Assembly (NCBI GenBank): GCA_022885665.1
Contig: JAGQDJ010000035.1
Coordinates: 153,488 to 217,487, forward strand
Length of the DNA: 64,000 bases
Reading direction: 5' to 3'
Source: Triops longicaudatus
Lineage: Eukaryota > Arthropoda > Branchiopoda > Notostraca > Triopsidae
The notes below the pieces were generated by a model. It had not been told where the DNA came from and made no database searches. It saw only the letters and a program-made list of their open reading frames with translations. Shown one piece after another: positions 11,756-24,319 of this stretch. A program made the position numbers and the translations under genes. The stretch's first letter is position 1. Each line of letters opens with the position of its first letter.

Positions 11756-14246
11756 CTAGAAAATTTTATTACTTAGGAATATATGAATATGTATATATCG
11801 AGACTTATGGCTAGCGCGACAGAATGCTTCATCTGAGTTATCTCCGCATCCATTACAGCCACTGCAAACGATGGCCGCTGATCGACACCTGCCACTGTTG
11901 CAACGAAAGGGACAATCTTCCCAACTTCGAAACTCCCTCCTGCAGGCATACTCTGGTTCATCCTTAGCGTCGCCACAGATTATAACACCGTTGCACAACA
12001 CGTGTTCTGGTAAATAAGTACCGTTTCCAAATGTAAAACCGTCGCCAAGACACTCCCTGTCCACTTCGCCTAGCAAAATACGAACCATTAAGGGGGGGGG
12101 GTACTTTACTGCTAGAAAAAGTCGTAAAAATCAGAGAGTAGTAGGCCTTAAAGAGCTATGGCATATTAACTGTCCGCTGGCCATCGTTATAAAACTTATC
12201 CTGTAATGTACGCTTAGAAGCAAAAATAAAAAAAAAATATTCTTTACTGTTATAAAAGACATGTAAATATTCGTTCTGCAGTTTTGTGGAAAATAAAATC
12301 ATGACAAAAGAGGGCCACCTGTTTCCGGCTGCAGGTGGCAGCACTGTAATCAGAACCCTCAGAGCACTGGCTTCTGCAATCGCAAACCCAGCTTGGAGTA
12401 ATACACGTAGGTCGGCGTTTGTCACAACAGAAACTTTAAGGAAGGCATCCCATTGTGTTGCTTTCTTCATCTGAACCATCTAGGCAGTCTCTAATGCATT
12501 ACAGGCGAATGATGGGCTGATACAATGTCCCGACGATCGACACTACGGTGTTCGATACAATTCTTATTTTTTCCTTTTATTTTCTCCGATGAAAACAGAC
12601 AAACATTCCTTACTTGAAAGGTTTTATTGAAACACATAAGGGTTTCACCCTCACAAATGTTTTGCCGACCGTGCAGACACGCACTCCGTGAATACAAGCC
12701 GCGCTCGGGTCTGCTGCCTACAAAGTGCAAGGTAACCCTAGACTGACTTGCTTCACTTCCGTTTCAAGTCCCGAAAATATCGAGAGAAAAATTCCCCTTG
12801 CTCTAAGAAAGTCCATCCACGGAAATGTGAAACCATAACCATTTTGTGCTGCCATGCAACATAACTCGACTCCTAGGGCAAGAACGTTTCCAATTGCGCA
12901 TTCACCAGGCCTGGTTTTATGTTGATTTTTTTTTTCAGCTTTACAAAAAAAGTGTGGAAGAGATGAAAAGGGAAATGCATTGTGCGCGTAATAGCGCTCT
13001 CTTGAATAAATTTGAAATGGTTCGAGAGCTGGAAATCAAAACGTATGCAACATGTATGATAAAAATAAAAAAAAATAAAAATAATAAATAAAAATAGTAT
13101 TAACAAACGAAAAATTAAAAAAAGAAAAATTAAAAAAAAGGCTAGAAGTAGCAAACCAAACACATGCATTACTTATCATACGAACTATACCACGAAACGA
13201 TAAAATGGACGTAAATAAAGTTGCTGGATTCAAAATTTGATAAGAAGAAAAATTTAGAATCGAGAAAAATTCAGTAAAATTGAATTAATTGTAAAATATC
13301 GATAAAATAAAAGAAAAAAAATAACAAGAGACATTACTGGAGCTATATTAAATAGTACCCTAACCAGGATTTCGGTCTGGGGGGGGGTCAATTTGCAACT
13401 TTATTGGACATGCGGTTTTTTCCTACGTTTACCATTGCAAAATAAAAATTTCGGTGTGTGTGTAACCCCCTAACCCCTCCGTCTACGGGTCTTACATTAA
13501 GTGATAAACAATTTATGTAATAGGAATAAAAAGAAAGTGTTAATACAATTAAGTTATTTTGTCGCAGAAAATGAAGTGTTGAAAAGGAAATCGAATATGG
13601 CGCCATTTTAAGTGAAGCGATTAAGCAAGACCGAGTTCGATCTAAGTTCGAGTGGTCTATCGGAGGCTAAATTATGTATGATTCCTACTTGATTGTGTTT
13701 TGAGACATATTTTCCCCATATGCTGCGTGTTTGGGTGACATATACACCGACCATAGGCTTGAGGCACGATATATTTACAATAGGAATATTTATCTCCTGG
13801 CCGGCATTGCTCCGTACTGTATCATTTATCTCCCGTCAAGTCGGCTAACGGTGAAAGCAAACCAAGGAAACGCAATGAGTTGGAAATTCTTCATCTTTCA
13901 ACGGGGAAAAAAATAATAATATGCTTACGAGGTAAACAAAGGTGCCTGTGGGACCAAATTTATGTCACGTTGACAAAGGCCATCAGTGCAACGACTGCCT
14001 TGGACGCGTACGGAACACTGAGCATCGACCAGACACTCAAAATCCCAGCAGCAAGGCTTTACGAAGAAGACGATCATGAATCTTAATTTAGTGCAGGGTT
14101 TATACCGTTCTTACTTCGTAAACAGGCTTTGGTGTTGTAAGCAATGTGGTAAGGAGGGCAAGTGCAGAAACCGCTGATACATTGACTTTCGGAGACGACT
14201 AGCTGACACGCCTCAGAGGAAACGCAAGGGTCGCCCAAGAGCGGCA
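11756..14246 (-). CDS. EB-module and LDL-receptor class A repeat protein, frame damaged
   Basis: Recognisable exons: 14246-14115, 12717-12614, 12542 to about 12290, and about 12074-11756. The first encodes a cysteine-rich EB-like unit (LLGDPCVSSEACQLV, then CISGFCTCPPYH). It joins in phase to the second, which carries CEGETLMCFNKTFQ. The third runs on as CRSSGHCISPSFAC and DCLDGSDEESNTMGC, a typical LDLa repeat, then CITPSWVCDCRSQC...GSD, a second. The last exon carries two more, ending CGDAKDEPEYAC and CNGCGDNSDEAFC. LDLa repeats bind calcium and mediate ligand binding, so a secreted or surface protein is expected. Two defects lie in the third exon: a one-base frame change near 12498 between SPSFACNAL and DCLDGSD, and an in-frame TAA near 12445. 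Either the gene is decayed or the assembly has errors. The signal-peptide exon was not fixed; MLLVALVLL near 14372 is a weak candidate. Confidence 0.65.
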
Positions 14247-17200
14247 CTTGCTCGTCCCTCTCCCAACCCCATTATAATGCCAATAGGAGGATCGCTTCAC
14301 TTAAGCACCTCACCCTTACCTCGTTAAGCGTCCACCTCAAAAATAACTGACCTATAACAGTACCAGAGCAACTAGAAGCATGTAACGCAGGATTCTCACC
14401 GTTGTACAACTCTTGTGAGACGATTGTGAAGTTCGTGTTATGTTAGAAATGATCTCAGTGAAATCCGCACTTAGTTCTCGAAAGTGCAAGGAAAAGTTTG
14501 TGAGAAATGATGTTCACTACATAAGTTCACTACATAAACGCAAGTTTCTTACAGTGTAGCGATCTCATTTGTTTGCCAAAAATAGACTGGAAAAGAAGCT
14601 AAGCTCACAAAAGGGACGAAAGTCATTTTATACATTTAGGAATAAAACCGATTTATACTTCATGCATATTTGAACAGAAGCTGGGGGCAGCCAGCTGGAA
14701 AGCGCTCGAGCTGAGCATCACGTCTTGCTTCTAGTTTAAGAGACTCTGACCGACTTAGGTCAAAGGTTACTGGGGTTTAGCCAAGCGCGTCATTTAGGGG
14801 AGAAAAACGAACTGCATCAAAAATTCAGTTTTTAACATTTTTCTCTTCATACACTGCCTAGTCTCCTACCCTGCTTAACGAACAGTTTCGTTCCATTGTT
14901 GTAACCTTGTACAGCGGGGTACTCGTTGAGCGAACTACAATTTTTGACGTAAAAAAAAAATCCGAAACGTAAAATGTGCCTGTAAAATCATTAAATTACT
15001 AAAATTAGGTCTTTGTGAAGTACGAAAGGAACTATCGATTTTGCTGCAGACGGAGAAGCGTAAGATTAATGCATTTTAATCATTTTTGGGCCAGTGAAAA
15101 ATGATCGAACTTTTCATATTTAAATGGACCCGTGACAGTGCTGTTTCCGGTTATTCGCAGTCTTTCCCTTTCCAATATTTTATCTTCTAATTGTTTGGAC
15201 ACTTTTTCTTACACGCGGAGAAATTTTACGAAGCTCGCCAGAGCTTTCATGCAACTCCACACGCAACTTGAATATTTCTCTCCATAGATCAGATTCTCCG
15301 ATTTCAGAATTCCATTCGATGAATCCTAAATTTGTTATGGAGTATTTCACTTCATTCAGAAATCCATACGTGGTTGCTTGGCAGCTTTGTATATCAAGTT
15401 CTTCTTGATAAACGTGTATTTTGACTTTTTCATTTCACACGAGGAGAAAATTAGTGTTCGTTTAACTGTGTATAATTGTTTTAATGTAGCACAAAGTCAA
15501 GGTCGGTCATTTTATCTGCGACTTCCAGGTACTGTAGCAAGGACCTTCATATTTTTTCCCCTCGAGAATACCACGCCGCTGGAGATTAGCCACTAGGGGC
15601 GTGCATACACGTAATTACTGGAAACTGGGAGGGGGACATTGCGGGAATAAAAACTGGTCCTTAGGCTGGCTTATTTTTATAGAAGTTTTGCGTTGAACTG
15701 GATTTCGTCGCAGGGATATACAAAAGTGCCAAAAAATGAGGAGGACTTATACAACTTCTGCGTGTGTACATCAATAAAAATCTGTCACCATTTCTAATTT
15801 ATCTCTTCCTATTTCGGTAACGATAGTTGAAAAGATTTATCTGAGAGATTATTCATGTATTGAAAGCATATTAAGGTCTTTTGAGATCCATTTGAGCTTG
15901 AATGCGTCCATAAATTTTTTCACAAATTCAATATAGGGAAAGAATCCACAATTTTAAATAATTTTGATAAACACCGAGGCTGAATAAAATAACTATTGGT
16001 CTCTAAGTATTAATCAAGGTTTGTCAGGAGACTATAATCACAAACGTATTAATCAAAAGCGAGTGAAGCCCACGAGGAGCACGCACAAAAAGAAAGAAAA
16101 TTAATAAGCGAGAGTTGTCATGGTGAATATCAAGTCAGACTTGGGGGGAGGAAGAAAATAGAAGATTAAAATTTTAAGAGCCTTCTTGTGCGGTTTGTAG
16201 TCTTTCAGCGCGAGAAAGGAGATCGAGAATGCTCTATGCCTTCTGCGTGTCGTTATTCATTAAAGACTTACGTTTTTAGTAGCAGTCTATCTGTTTTGTT
16301 ATCCAGTTCAAACTGCTGTGGTTTCGGGGGAGCTTTAAAATAACTTTAGCGTATAGTGCAGTTTTGCGCCACGACTCCCAGGGCAATGCGGACAAACGGG
16401 TGCACGATCTTCACCAACAAAGAAACGACTAAGTCAAAAAACAGTTGCCACGTAAAAGTTCGGCCACCTCTTTACACTTGATGTTTATCAACTGTTGCTG
16501 CACCTATGCGTTTTAAGTCGCACATGAACGCGCGAGGCGTTGGCAATTCCGACTCACAGGAAGAGCACCGAGTTTTAGTGTTACACAATTACACTTGCAC
16601 TAATGCAACGTCTTATCAGTCAACAACAAAGAATGAAAACTGTCCGGAAAACGCAGGGTATAAAATATGACAAACAAGAAACTGAATGAAAATAGAAAAA
16701 TTAAGCACACAAAAAGTTCAAGCTTTTCCAGCTCACATAACGAAAATAAACGGCCAAAAATATAGTGTACTGCAGATTTTCGTAATCATAATAGCAAAAG
16801 TGCGAATATACACACAAAAACGAACGAGATAAAACACAAAATAACTTTTATTATTTACTTTTCGCAAATAACCATTACTATCTTACAGGAATGAAACATG
16901 GGTCCATAGAAAAATCTTAAGAAAAGTAAAAAAAGCTTAAAACTACGAAAATAGAAGGGGAAAATTTAGACAAAATGCAAACTGGATGAAAAAGTCTAAC
17001 ATGCAGAAAAAAGGATTTATTAAAATATATAGAAAATATGTCCATCGTCAGGTTAAATTCTTTGCAACAGGCTTGCAGGCGAAGCTTAGTAATTTCACTT
17101 TCATTTGGATATGGGATGGTCGCCTATCCTTGTTTTTCTTTAAACACATGATCAATTGATGAACGACGTCCTAGAGATTCACACACTCATTCTATCAATT

Positions 17201-17472
17201 TCGTGCAAGAGCGGTACAACTTTCCCTTTCGAATGCGTCATGTACTCCCCCCCCAAAAAAAAAAACTACCATCGAATACTCGTATATTACTGAAGCAAAC
17301 AGCGGGGAATTCTTCTGGAATCGATAGAAGCTACTGTCCCCGGAAGAAAAATACAGACTTTCTCTATATACGAGTAAACATTGAAAAATAGATGTAGCGC
17401 TCAACGTTTGGGATTGTTTCCTAACAATGGTGTACAAAAATAAACTTTAAGCCTCGTCTCGGGGAGAAGGGC
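14247..17472. other. Intergenic gap with no recognised gene
   Basis: AT-rich, without a domain I recognise on either strand. Open frames are short and lack good splice contexts. A 12-nt direct repeat (TTCACTACATAA) occurs twice near 14512-14535. No RNA gene was identified. Confidence 0.4.
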
Positions 17473-17826
17473 TTAGCACGTACGTTCAGAACGAACTCGG
17501 GGAGTGGGAGTGTGGTTTCTTATCGCGAGGTCCAAATCGCGATTGGTAAATTTCGGGATGCTGGGTTCGCGGAACGCGGCACCACCTTGCAAGCATTCTG
17601 CTTCAGGATCCACGGCATCAGGTATTCTTGGGCCGACGTAGTGACCTGGGTCAACTCGCAAGGGAACTTGAGCGTGGACGTGTAGTGGAGGTCGATGCCT
17701 CTGGGTAAACCGCACCGGCTTCCCAGCTGTTGGCACACGGGCGTCATGTTTATGCCGCTCGTCATCGCCTATACTGTCATTGTCCCCCGAACGCGACCGG
17801 CCCAAACTTAAACCCAAACAAACCTG
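17473..17826 (-). other. GC-rich candidate exon after the inotocin receptor
   Basis: A sharp rise in GC content marks this segment. A good acceptor (TTTTCTCAG) ends at 17827. Joined in phase 1 to the receptor exon at 19409 it adds a short tail (GLFGFKFGPVAFGGQ) and stops. Two other frames stay open longer: 17765-17520 (81 residues from an ATG, with G/C-rich third positions and CGLPRGIDLHYTSTLKF) and 17817-17473. Neither shows a known domain. It may be the receptor's last exon plus 3' UTR, or part of a separate small gene. Confidence 0.35.
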
Positions 17827-19408
17827 AGAAAATTACCCATATAAGCACAAGCGGAAATTTGCTAAACAATGACAGTCTAATTAATTCAAAGCAAATGAAC
17901 AATAAATAAAGTTTACTTGGAAAACGGTTACTTTAAACCATAACAGAATTTCTTGTAAACTAATGTCCCTGTGAATAGAATGAGTAAAAAAAATTACATA
18001 GCAACGAGTATTAACATTTCAATTAAATAACAAGCTAAATAACAGAAAAATAAGAAAGAAAGTACGCAAGTAAACATGGTAGTCTTATGGAAATTAATCC
18101 ATGATTTAGAGATAATAAATTGTGAACTGTACATCTTAAACTCTATGTAAATAACAGGTAAGTTTGATCTTTTTTGATGAACGTGACAAACAACATGCAA
18201 AAGCGTACATCCGGGATTCGAGAAAAATAATTAAAGAAGAGAATTTACAATGACTCATAGTGTACTTTCACCAAAATATTATGCACGTAACACCCCAGCA
18301 TGCCATTTAGAGGTTAAATCCATAGAGTAATCAATACATTGTTCGGTTAAATCATTCGAGTGCTTCCAAAATGCACTAGATATTTACTGAAAAATTCCAA
18401 AAGTAAAACCTTGCAATACACTTCGGTTTTTCTATCGAAGGTTACTTGATCATTTCCTTGGCAATTTTAGAGCACTTAAATCGAGTTATTTTTCGTTGTT
18501 GTTGTTTAAGAGTTGTTTAAGAAAACAATTATCTTGTTATATTTTGTTTGCTATTGTGTAATGACCGATAGTACTGGGGTTTTGTTAACCTGAATGTCCG
18601 ATGTAATGAACTTTGGACAAAAGGAGCAACATTGCCATCCACAGGAGATTGTAGCGAGATTTGACTATAACCATGTATTAGGGACAATGCGACTAAGGTT
18701 TGACTGTTAGTTTTGTAGTAATAAACCGAAGGTTTTTCGAATAAAAAGATGTATGGAAGATAAAAAACGAAGATTCACGAATTGATAACTTGATAAGTCT
18801 AAAAGTAAGTTCTGATTTTGAGTTGTCCTTTTCGATATGGATTCAACGGTTCCTTTTTCTGTCATACCCACCTCGATTTTCCTTTCTTGACAACCTAACC
18901 TAAGCGAATTTAATCTAATTAAGACTAACTTGTTGGAGCTTCAGGGAAAGTTAGTAGAATAGTTGGGTCAGGGCTTAGGTTAATTTTATTTGAATTAGGT
19001 GAATTTTGCATCCTTAACTTTTAGTGAGTCTTGACTTTCAATTTTAACTCGTTTCTGACCAAACTCGGTTGTGTTATCACAGATTTATTGCACTTCTTTT
19101 TTAAAAAAAGTCAACAGCAGCCAGAAATTACGAGATCCAAAAAATTACTGTCAAGAACTTAGTACAAGCTAACGTGTAGCTTTTCTAAAATCACCTCAAA
19201 ATGTTACAGCGTAACTCCCAGAGGGCAGAATAGGTGCACTCAATCTGCGATCTTAACTGTTTTTAGCAAAAGTAATAAAATACGGTGTATGTTTTCACTG
19301 TGAACGTAGAAATAAAACAGAGGATATACTACTAGAAGACTTGATTATTAGGGTAGTTAACAACATAGTTTATCGTAGACAGCAATGTGTTTATGTCAGT
19401 TAACTTAC
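17827..19408. other. Non-coding stretch, possible intron
   Basis: AT-rich, no recognised coding exon. If the donor at 19408 is used with the acceptor at 17827, the whole stretch is an intron of the receptor gene. Degenerate CCTAA/TTAGG-like strings occur near 18890-18985. Confidence 0.4.
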
Positions 19409-22400
19409 CCAAGTTAATGAACTGAAGAAACAATTTCATATAATCATAGAATGAAAGGAAAGGTTCTCGTACTCGCATTTGATGGACAAGGCTGCCACTA
19501 AAGGCCAAATAGATCCACGGGTTGGTGCAAGAATTGAGCGAGGCCAGTAGTAAAATAATAACAGCGATAGGACTCACATCGGCCACTATGGGAGCCACAG
19601 CACATGTTCAGGAAGAGAAAGAGAAAGCAGGTGAAGGTATGAAACATTAGCAGTAGGCAATCTAGAGTTATATGAATATGAATTCATGTGAGTACAAGTA
19701 CATGTCCATAAACGTCACCCTTTCACTATCCTTTCATCCTTGGAAGTTTTATTTAATGTAACCCCTATATTTGCCTTGCAAAAGCTCTCACTTTACATGG
19801 CTGTTAATGCGCGGGGCGAGAGTAACGTTGCGTACCAGTACGCCAACGTGCCCCGCTTACCTCCATGACTCACTCTGGTGACATTAACAACCCTCGAAAT
19901 TTAAGTGCGTAGTTCGTGACTAACGGCAGATACCATTCCTAAGAACTCGGGTTCCCCTTTTCGTCCTTTTCGCAAAGCCACCACTTTGGGCAATTGTTTC
20001 CCCACTCTCTCCCCTTTACGTTCCCCAAACATGACCTTGTTTGTTACCATTCGACCTTTTCTGGGCCCTTTCTGGCTACGCGCGCGGATGCTTCCTACGG
20101 TTGCTGTTGCCACGCTATTGGCTAAGGGTGATTTCTTTTTAACTTTATCGGCCCTTTGTTTACTCAAGAACACACCTCTTTCTGCTGTACTGTTGTAGGG
20201 GCCTCTCGATTTTTCCCCGAAAGTTAATGTTTTCAGCTTCAGTTAAACCTGTCGAATCATCCAGAACTTTTCAGGCACTATAAAAGAACACGTTGCAGTT
20301 AAGTTTGCCATTCACCAACTGTTGAGTAAGCTGTGTGGACGTAGTAGTTGATACTCTCTCGTTTTCACATTCCAATTTAAATCTCAAGCTGGCTAATTCG
20401 CTTTGCGTTCGCCGCCCATATCTGGCATTTAGCATCAGAAAGCATATTTTCTTCACCTTGAAGCAGTAAAGCGATCTCCCGCTTCATATCGTCAAGTCAA
20501 TTAGTGTCGTTTTCTTCCAAGTGCTTTTCAAAGCCGTCACCACGCATTCCGAAGGGACTACACGTTTTAATATTGCGTGGAAAAGTGTAATTAGTCAAGA
20601 GAAGCCAGCACATTTGGCGTTGCGTCCTAGTTATCTCACGCCCGTGTTTGGGCCCGCTGAGGCCCCAATTTTTACCACGCCGACCCCAAGTGATACCGCC
20701 TTTCTAAGCCTCATCGCGTGTAAGAGGAGTGTCGTTGGATCATCCCTCATTGGGAACAGGGTGTTGGATTGCGCTGGTTTTGGACAAGGACCAGGTATGT
20801 ATTTTTTTCAAATATTTTATAAAAATTCTCTAAATGGCTTTTGCTAATTTCATTTCCTAATATTGTGCTTTAGGACCCGGGTGATCGTCAACTAGGCAAT
20901 TTTACTGACTCCTCATTTGATTATTGGACGTTTTTTTATAATCCGGCCTGGATATGATTTCCTTGGGCATCACCTTGATTGTCATGTTGATTCTGGCGAC
21001 CATTAGCGTTGCTGAGACATCGCGAACTTTCGATGGCGAGGCGATGGTTGTGGCAGAAGCTGTGGAGGCGTCAGAGTAGAACGAGAGCTTTTAATTTATG
21101 ATGACATTGATGCGATCACTTTGATGACGTTAACAGTTAGGTTACAAGCTATGTAGAATTTTGCTGAGCGGTATAAATTTTAACTTGATTGAATTTTAGC
21201 TTTCCTTTTATGGTAACTTGACGTAGAAAATTTCACACGGCTTCCTTGTAATTTTATGTTTTTAAGCGTTAGTCTACGGTGTAAAATAGTTTGGAGAAAC
21301 AAATGTAAATGCGTGTACATCTACCGTGTCGAAAAATGAATGTTGTAATTTTTTTTCAGAAAACGACTCTGTATTTCTCTACGTCGTTAAGTAGGATAAC
21401 TTGGTAGTAGAATACATGCCTCGCTAATTTTAAAAATGCCTTACAATTTCCATTTTTGTTACTTTACGCAAGTTCTAAACGGTCAGTTTCGCCGAACCAG
21501 GAACGTTTAAACAGTTGTTTACAATGCATAAATTGTCGTCAATAGTGCACGTCACTTTCAGCAATACATTTCCTATATTACTGGGTGTCCTTCCTAGAAC
21601 GATGTCGTAATTGAAGGAAAGCTTTTCATAATAAACAATTCTTCAGATCGAAATTTAAGTACAGCAGCACGTTATATTAGTGAAACAACAGATTTAATTT
21701 CGACGTCAAAAAAACATTTAAAAGTGAAGCAATAACGTCAACGGTTGAATTCTGAAGCTCGAAGTGTGATCCTTATTCACCATGTATGTATTTGGTTACC
21801 TTTTCTAGAACGACCAACGCCAGAATTCAACCCAGCAACAATTGTCAACCGTTAACTTCAAGTTTGAATTCTTCTCACGCTGGATCTTATCTAAGTTCAC
21901 AACGTGACGTTTTGAAAAGAGATAATTTAAAAATTAACAAATAAGAAATCAACTAGGTATGAAATTGCACGTTTTATTAAATAATAAAATTCGGTAATGT
22001 GTAACTTAAGCATTAAAACTAGGGAAAAAGGTGTAAATATGAACGAAACATTTTTTATCCATAAAATGGGGTTCCAGATGAAATGATGGGGAAAAAAACT
22101 TGTGCATGGAAAACGAGTTATGCCAACTACATTCTCTGCCCAAAATACATTGAAATATCATTGCAAATTTTGAATGTCGCAATTTTTCAGAACGTTGCCC
22201 AAATTGATCCTCAGAAGAAATGGTACAAGTATGGGCTCGTATAAGAAAATAATTAATCTAGGGGCACATTGCTAATTAATGTATAATTCACCTTAAGTAT
22301 GCATAGTAGGTATTGTACAGTAAGTGGTCATAAAAAATCTATCTATAAAGAAGCCCAGGGCTTAAAAGTTATGACCTTAAACTGCTTAAAGCGAGCGCGA

Positions 22401-24319
22401 AAGTCGCAACGGGATCAGTGGCTATATATTCAGATGATAGTTAAGTTCGTGCTACGAGTAAAAACTGACAAAGTTCGAAATGGTACTATTGACCCTATTC
22501 TCCTTTACTAAACCATTACTTCAGAATTTTAAAGTGTCGTGTAAAATCAATACAGTGAATTTGTATCGACTTTTTGAGTGGGTTTTTCTTTAACTTATCG
22601 TATACACGAAATGTATATTTACTTAATTTCTAGATGTATATACTGAGCGTTACAAAGATAATATCAGGACCTGTTGCTATAAAAAAGTGCCATAAATTCA
22701 AATTTAATTTATTTTCTCATTCTGGACTTGACTCTTTTTTATGAAAATTTGACCGTGTGTGCTCTTGTCATATTCAGAAAGTTTAAAATTTTTTCCAGCT
22801 CCAAAACTCTTGTAGTTCATTAGTTATGATTTTCGAAAGGCGTGTCTGACGTGTAACTGTTTCATCCCTCCAGTATTCAATTTTCGTTGATGCTCGACCA
22901 CTCAAAACTCAACCTCACTCAAAACATTGCGATCGTCATTCATGCAAGCCCCGAGGCAATTATGGTTCTGCCATTGTCAGTAACAATTGATCTAAGCTTG
23001 ACATCTGTGGTCTTTTCTTTATTTGCCAAGTCAGCAAGCAAGCGAACACGTTTTTACTTACTGCTGGTAGGTGGATCGTAAACCAAGATGAGTTGAGTGA
23101 TGCAAAATGGGGCCCAACACACCACAAAAGAAATGATGACTAGTAAGGTTAGCTGGATCGTTTTGATTTTGGCTCGGGTAATGCGGTGACTGTTGGAGCG
23201 CCTCAATGGGAAAGGTTCCATTTTTATTTTCTTCATGGTGCTTGGTGATTTACTGGTCGTAGATGCGTCGCTTTCTCTTAAAGGCAGAGTTTCTGCTGTT
23301 GGCTTACTACTCGATGAACTCGATTGCGACTCCACCAACACGTGGTCCCGCATGGAAGGGAAATCTTCCTCTGAATCCACGCATGAATTGCGTTCGTGCG
23401 AGGCTCGTTTGCGTCTCTGTAAAGAAAATCGGCCTAAAAGCCTCGTGGCGCGTCGCCATCTTTGGGAAGTGGGCCGTAGGGCAGTTCCAGCTGCTCCTGC
23501 AGATAAGCCTATGGTACGCTTATGGCCTCGGGCCATTTCTTCAGAGCGATGCGCCTCTTGGCTGTAACGCCAGAGCCTTAGTGAGATGGCAACGTAAGAG
23601 ATGCCAATGATTAGCAACGGCAAGGCAAAAATGGAGATAACGAACCATGTAACGTACGCTTTAGCGCCCCATGGCTCTATGAAGCGTACCCAACAGTCGG
23701 TTTCCGTACTCGTTCCTTCGGGATTGATGTACTGTTCACTGAAAATGATCGCCTGGGGGATTGCGAGGAGCAGAGACAAGACCCAAGCGGTTGTTACCAT
23801 CATTTTGGCCACTTTGAGAGAATTCCAGTGCAAATTGTTGGAGGCGGAGCAGACTGCCCGGTACCGATCCAAGGCCATGAACATGAGTAAGTAGGTAGAA
23901 AGATAGAGCGGCATGATTTGACTGTATTTGACAAACCGACAGAGCAAATCTCCTCCCAAGAAACGATACGTTATGTCCCACAGTAATTGGGGCAGAATGT
24001 TGAACACGGCCACCAGCACATCTGCCAGGCTGAGATGCAGCATGAAGAAATACATGCGGGACAAAGGACGGTATTGACGCTGGCGCCAAATAGCCACTAG
24101 CATGAAAACGTTGCTGGACAATGCCAGCAGAAATATGACCGCCAAGGTAACAATTTCTGCTATAGCCAGATTTTCATTTCGAGCGCTTACGGGTGTCGTC
24201 GCTGTGGTCGTGCCTGGGTCACGGAGAGAAATGTTGTCACTCAACATTGTTTCCAACGCGACGGTAGAGATAATTGGCTTGGGTGACGATAAAACGGTGC
24301 TGCGATCCCACAATTCCAT
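19409..24319 (-). CDS. Vasopressin/oxytocin (inotocin)-type G protein-coupled receptor
   Basis: Two well supported exons: 24319-23062 (start ATG at 24319, MELWDRSTVL) and 19585-19409, joined in phase 1 across a 3.5 kb intron. Exon 1 encodes a short extracellular N-terminus with an Asn-Ile-Ser sequon and TM1-TM6. Key motifs are ALDRYRAV (DRY at the end of TM3), FIEPWGAKAYVTW in the second extracellular loop and CWAPFCITQLILVYDPP in TM6. The FIEPWG-AYVTW block is characteristic of vasopressin/oxytocin receptors. Intracellular loop 3 is long (about 130 residues), rich in Ser and Arg. Exon 2 encodes TM7, with LLASLNSCTNPWIYLAFSG, the NPxxY equivalent. A strong donor (G/GTAAGT) at 19408 suggests a further tail exon; if unused, the frame stops at 19332. 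The protein should bind an inotocin-like nonapeptide and signal through Gq or Gs (known of the family). Confidence 0.9.
19901..20473 (-). pseudogene. Basic and coiled-coil coding relic inside the receptor intron
   Basis: On the minus strand 20473-20271 reads as a heptad-like segment (MKREIALLLQGEENML in one frame, SLRFKLECENERVSTTT in another) with a change of frame near 20380 and an in-frame TGA just before the first block. Downstream 20240-19901 is open for about 110 residues, very rich in Lys and Arg (SQKGPRKGRMVTNKVMF, KGRKGEPEF), ending in TAA. GC content is above the surroundings. No family was recognised. It could be exons of a nuclear or chromatin protein with wrong splicing assumed here, or a decayed copy. 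Confidence 0.3.
20522..20957 (+). CDS. Candidate terminal exons of an unknown plus-strand gene
   Basis: A pyrimidine-rich acceptor (TTTTCTTCCAAG) precedes an exon at 20522-20794, which ends at a strong donor (GTATGT). Entry and exit phases are both 1. Splicing to an acceptor at 20895 adds NFTDSSFDYWTFFYNPAWI and a stop (20896-20957); an alternative acceptor at 20873 adds only PG and a stop. The exon includes SYLTPVFGPAEAPIFTTP, rich in Pro and Thr. No upstream exon and no domain were recognised. It lies antisense within the receptor intron. Confidence 0.3.
20954..21079 (+). CDS. Small ORF with hydrophobic N-terminus
   Basis: ATG to TAG, 41 residues. MISLGITLIVMLILATISVA is a clean hydrophobic segment that could be a signal peptide or a membrane anchor, followed by a short acidic tail ending EAVEASE. 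It overlaps the end of the preceding candidate exon in another frame. No family match and no supporting promoter evidence, so it may be chance. Confidence 0.2.
   Translation: MISLGITLIVMLILATISVAETSRTFDGEAMVVAEAVEASE
21080..23061. other. Remainder of the long receptor intron
   Basis: AT-rich, no coding exon or RNA gene recognised. Its right boundary is the GTAAGT donor at 23061-23056 on the minus strand. Confidence 0.5.

Noticed and set aside
18890..18990. Interstitial telomere repeat (TTAGG/CCTAA)
   Set aside because: Only scattered degenerate units; no array of consecutive repeats.
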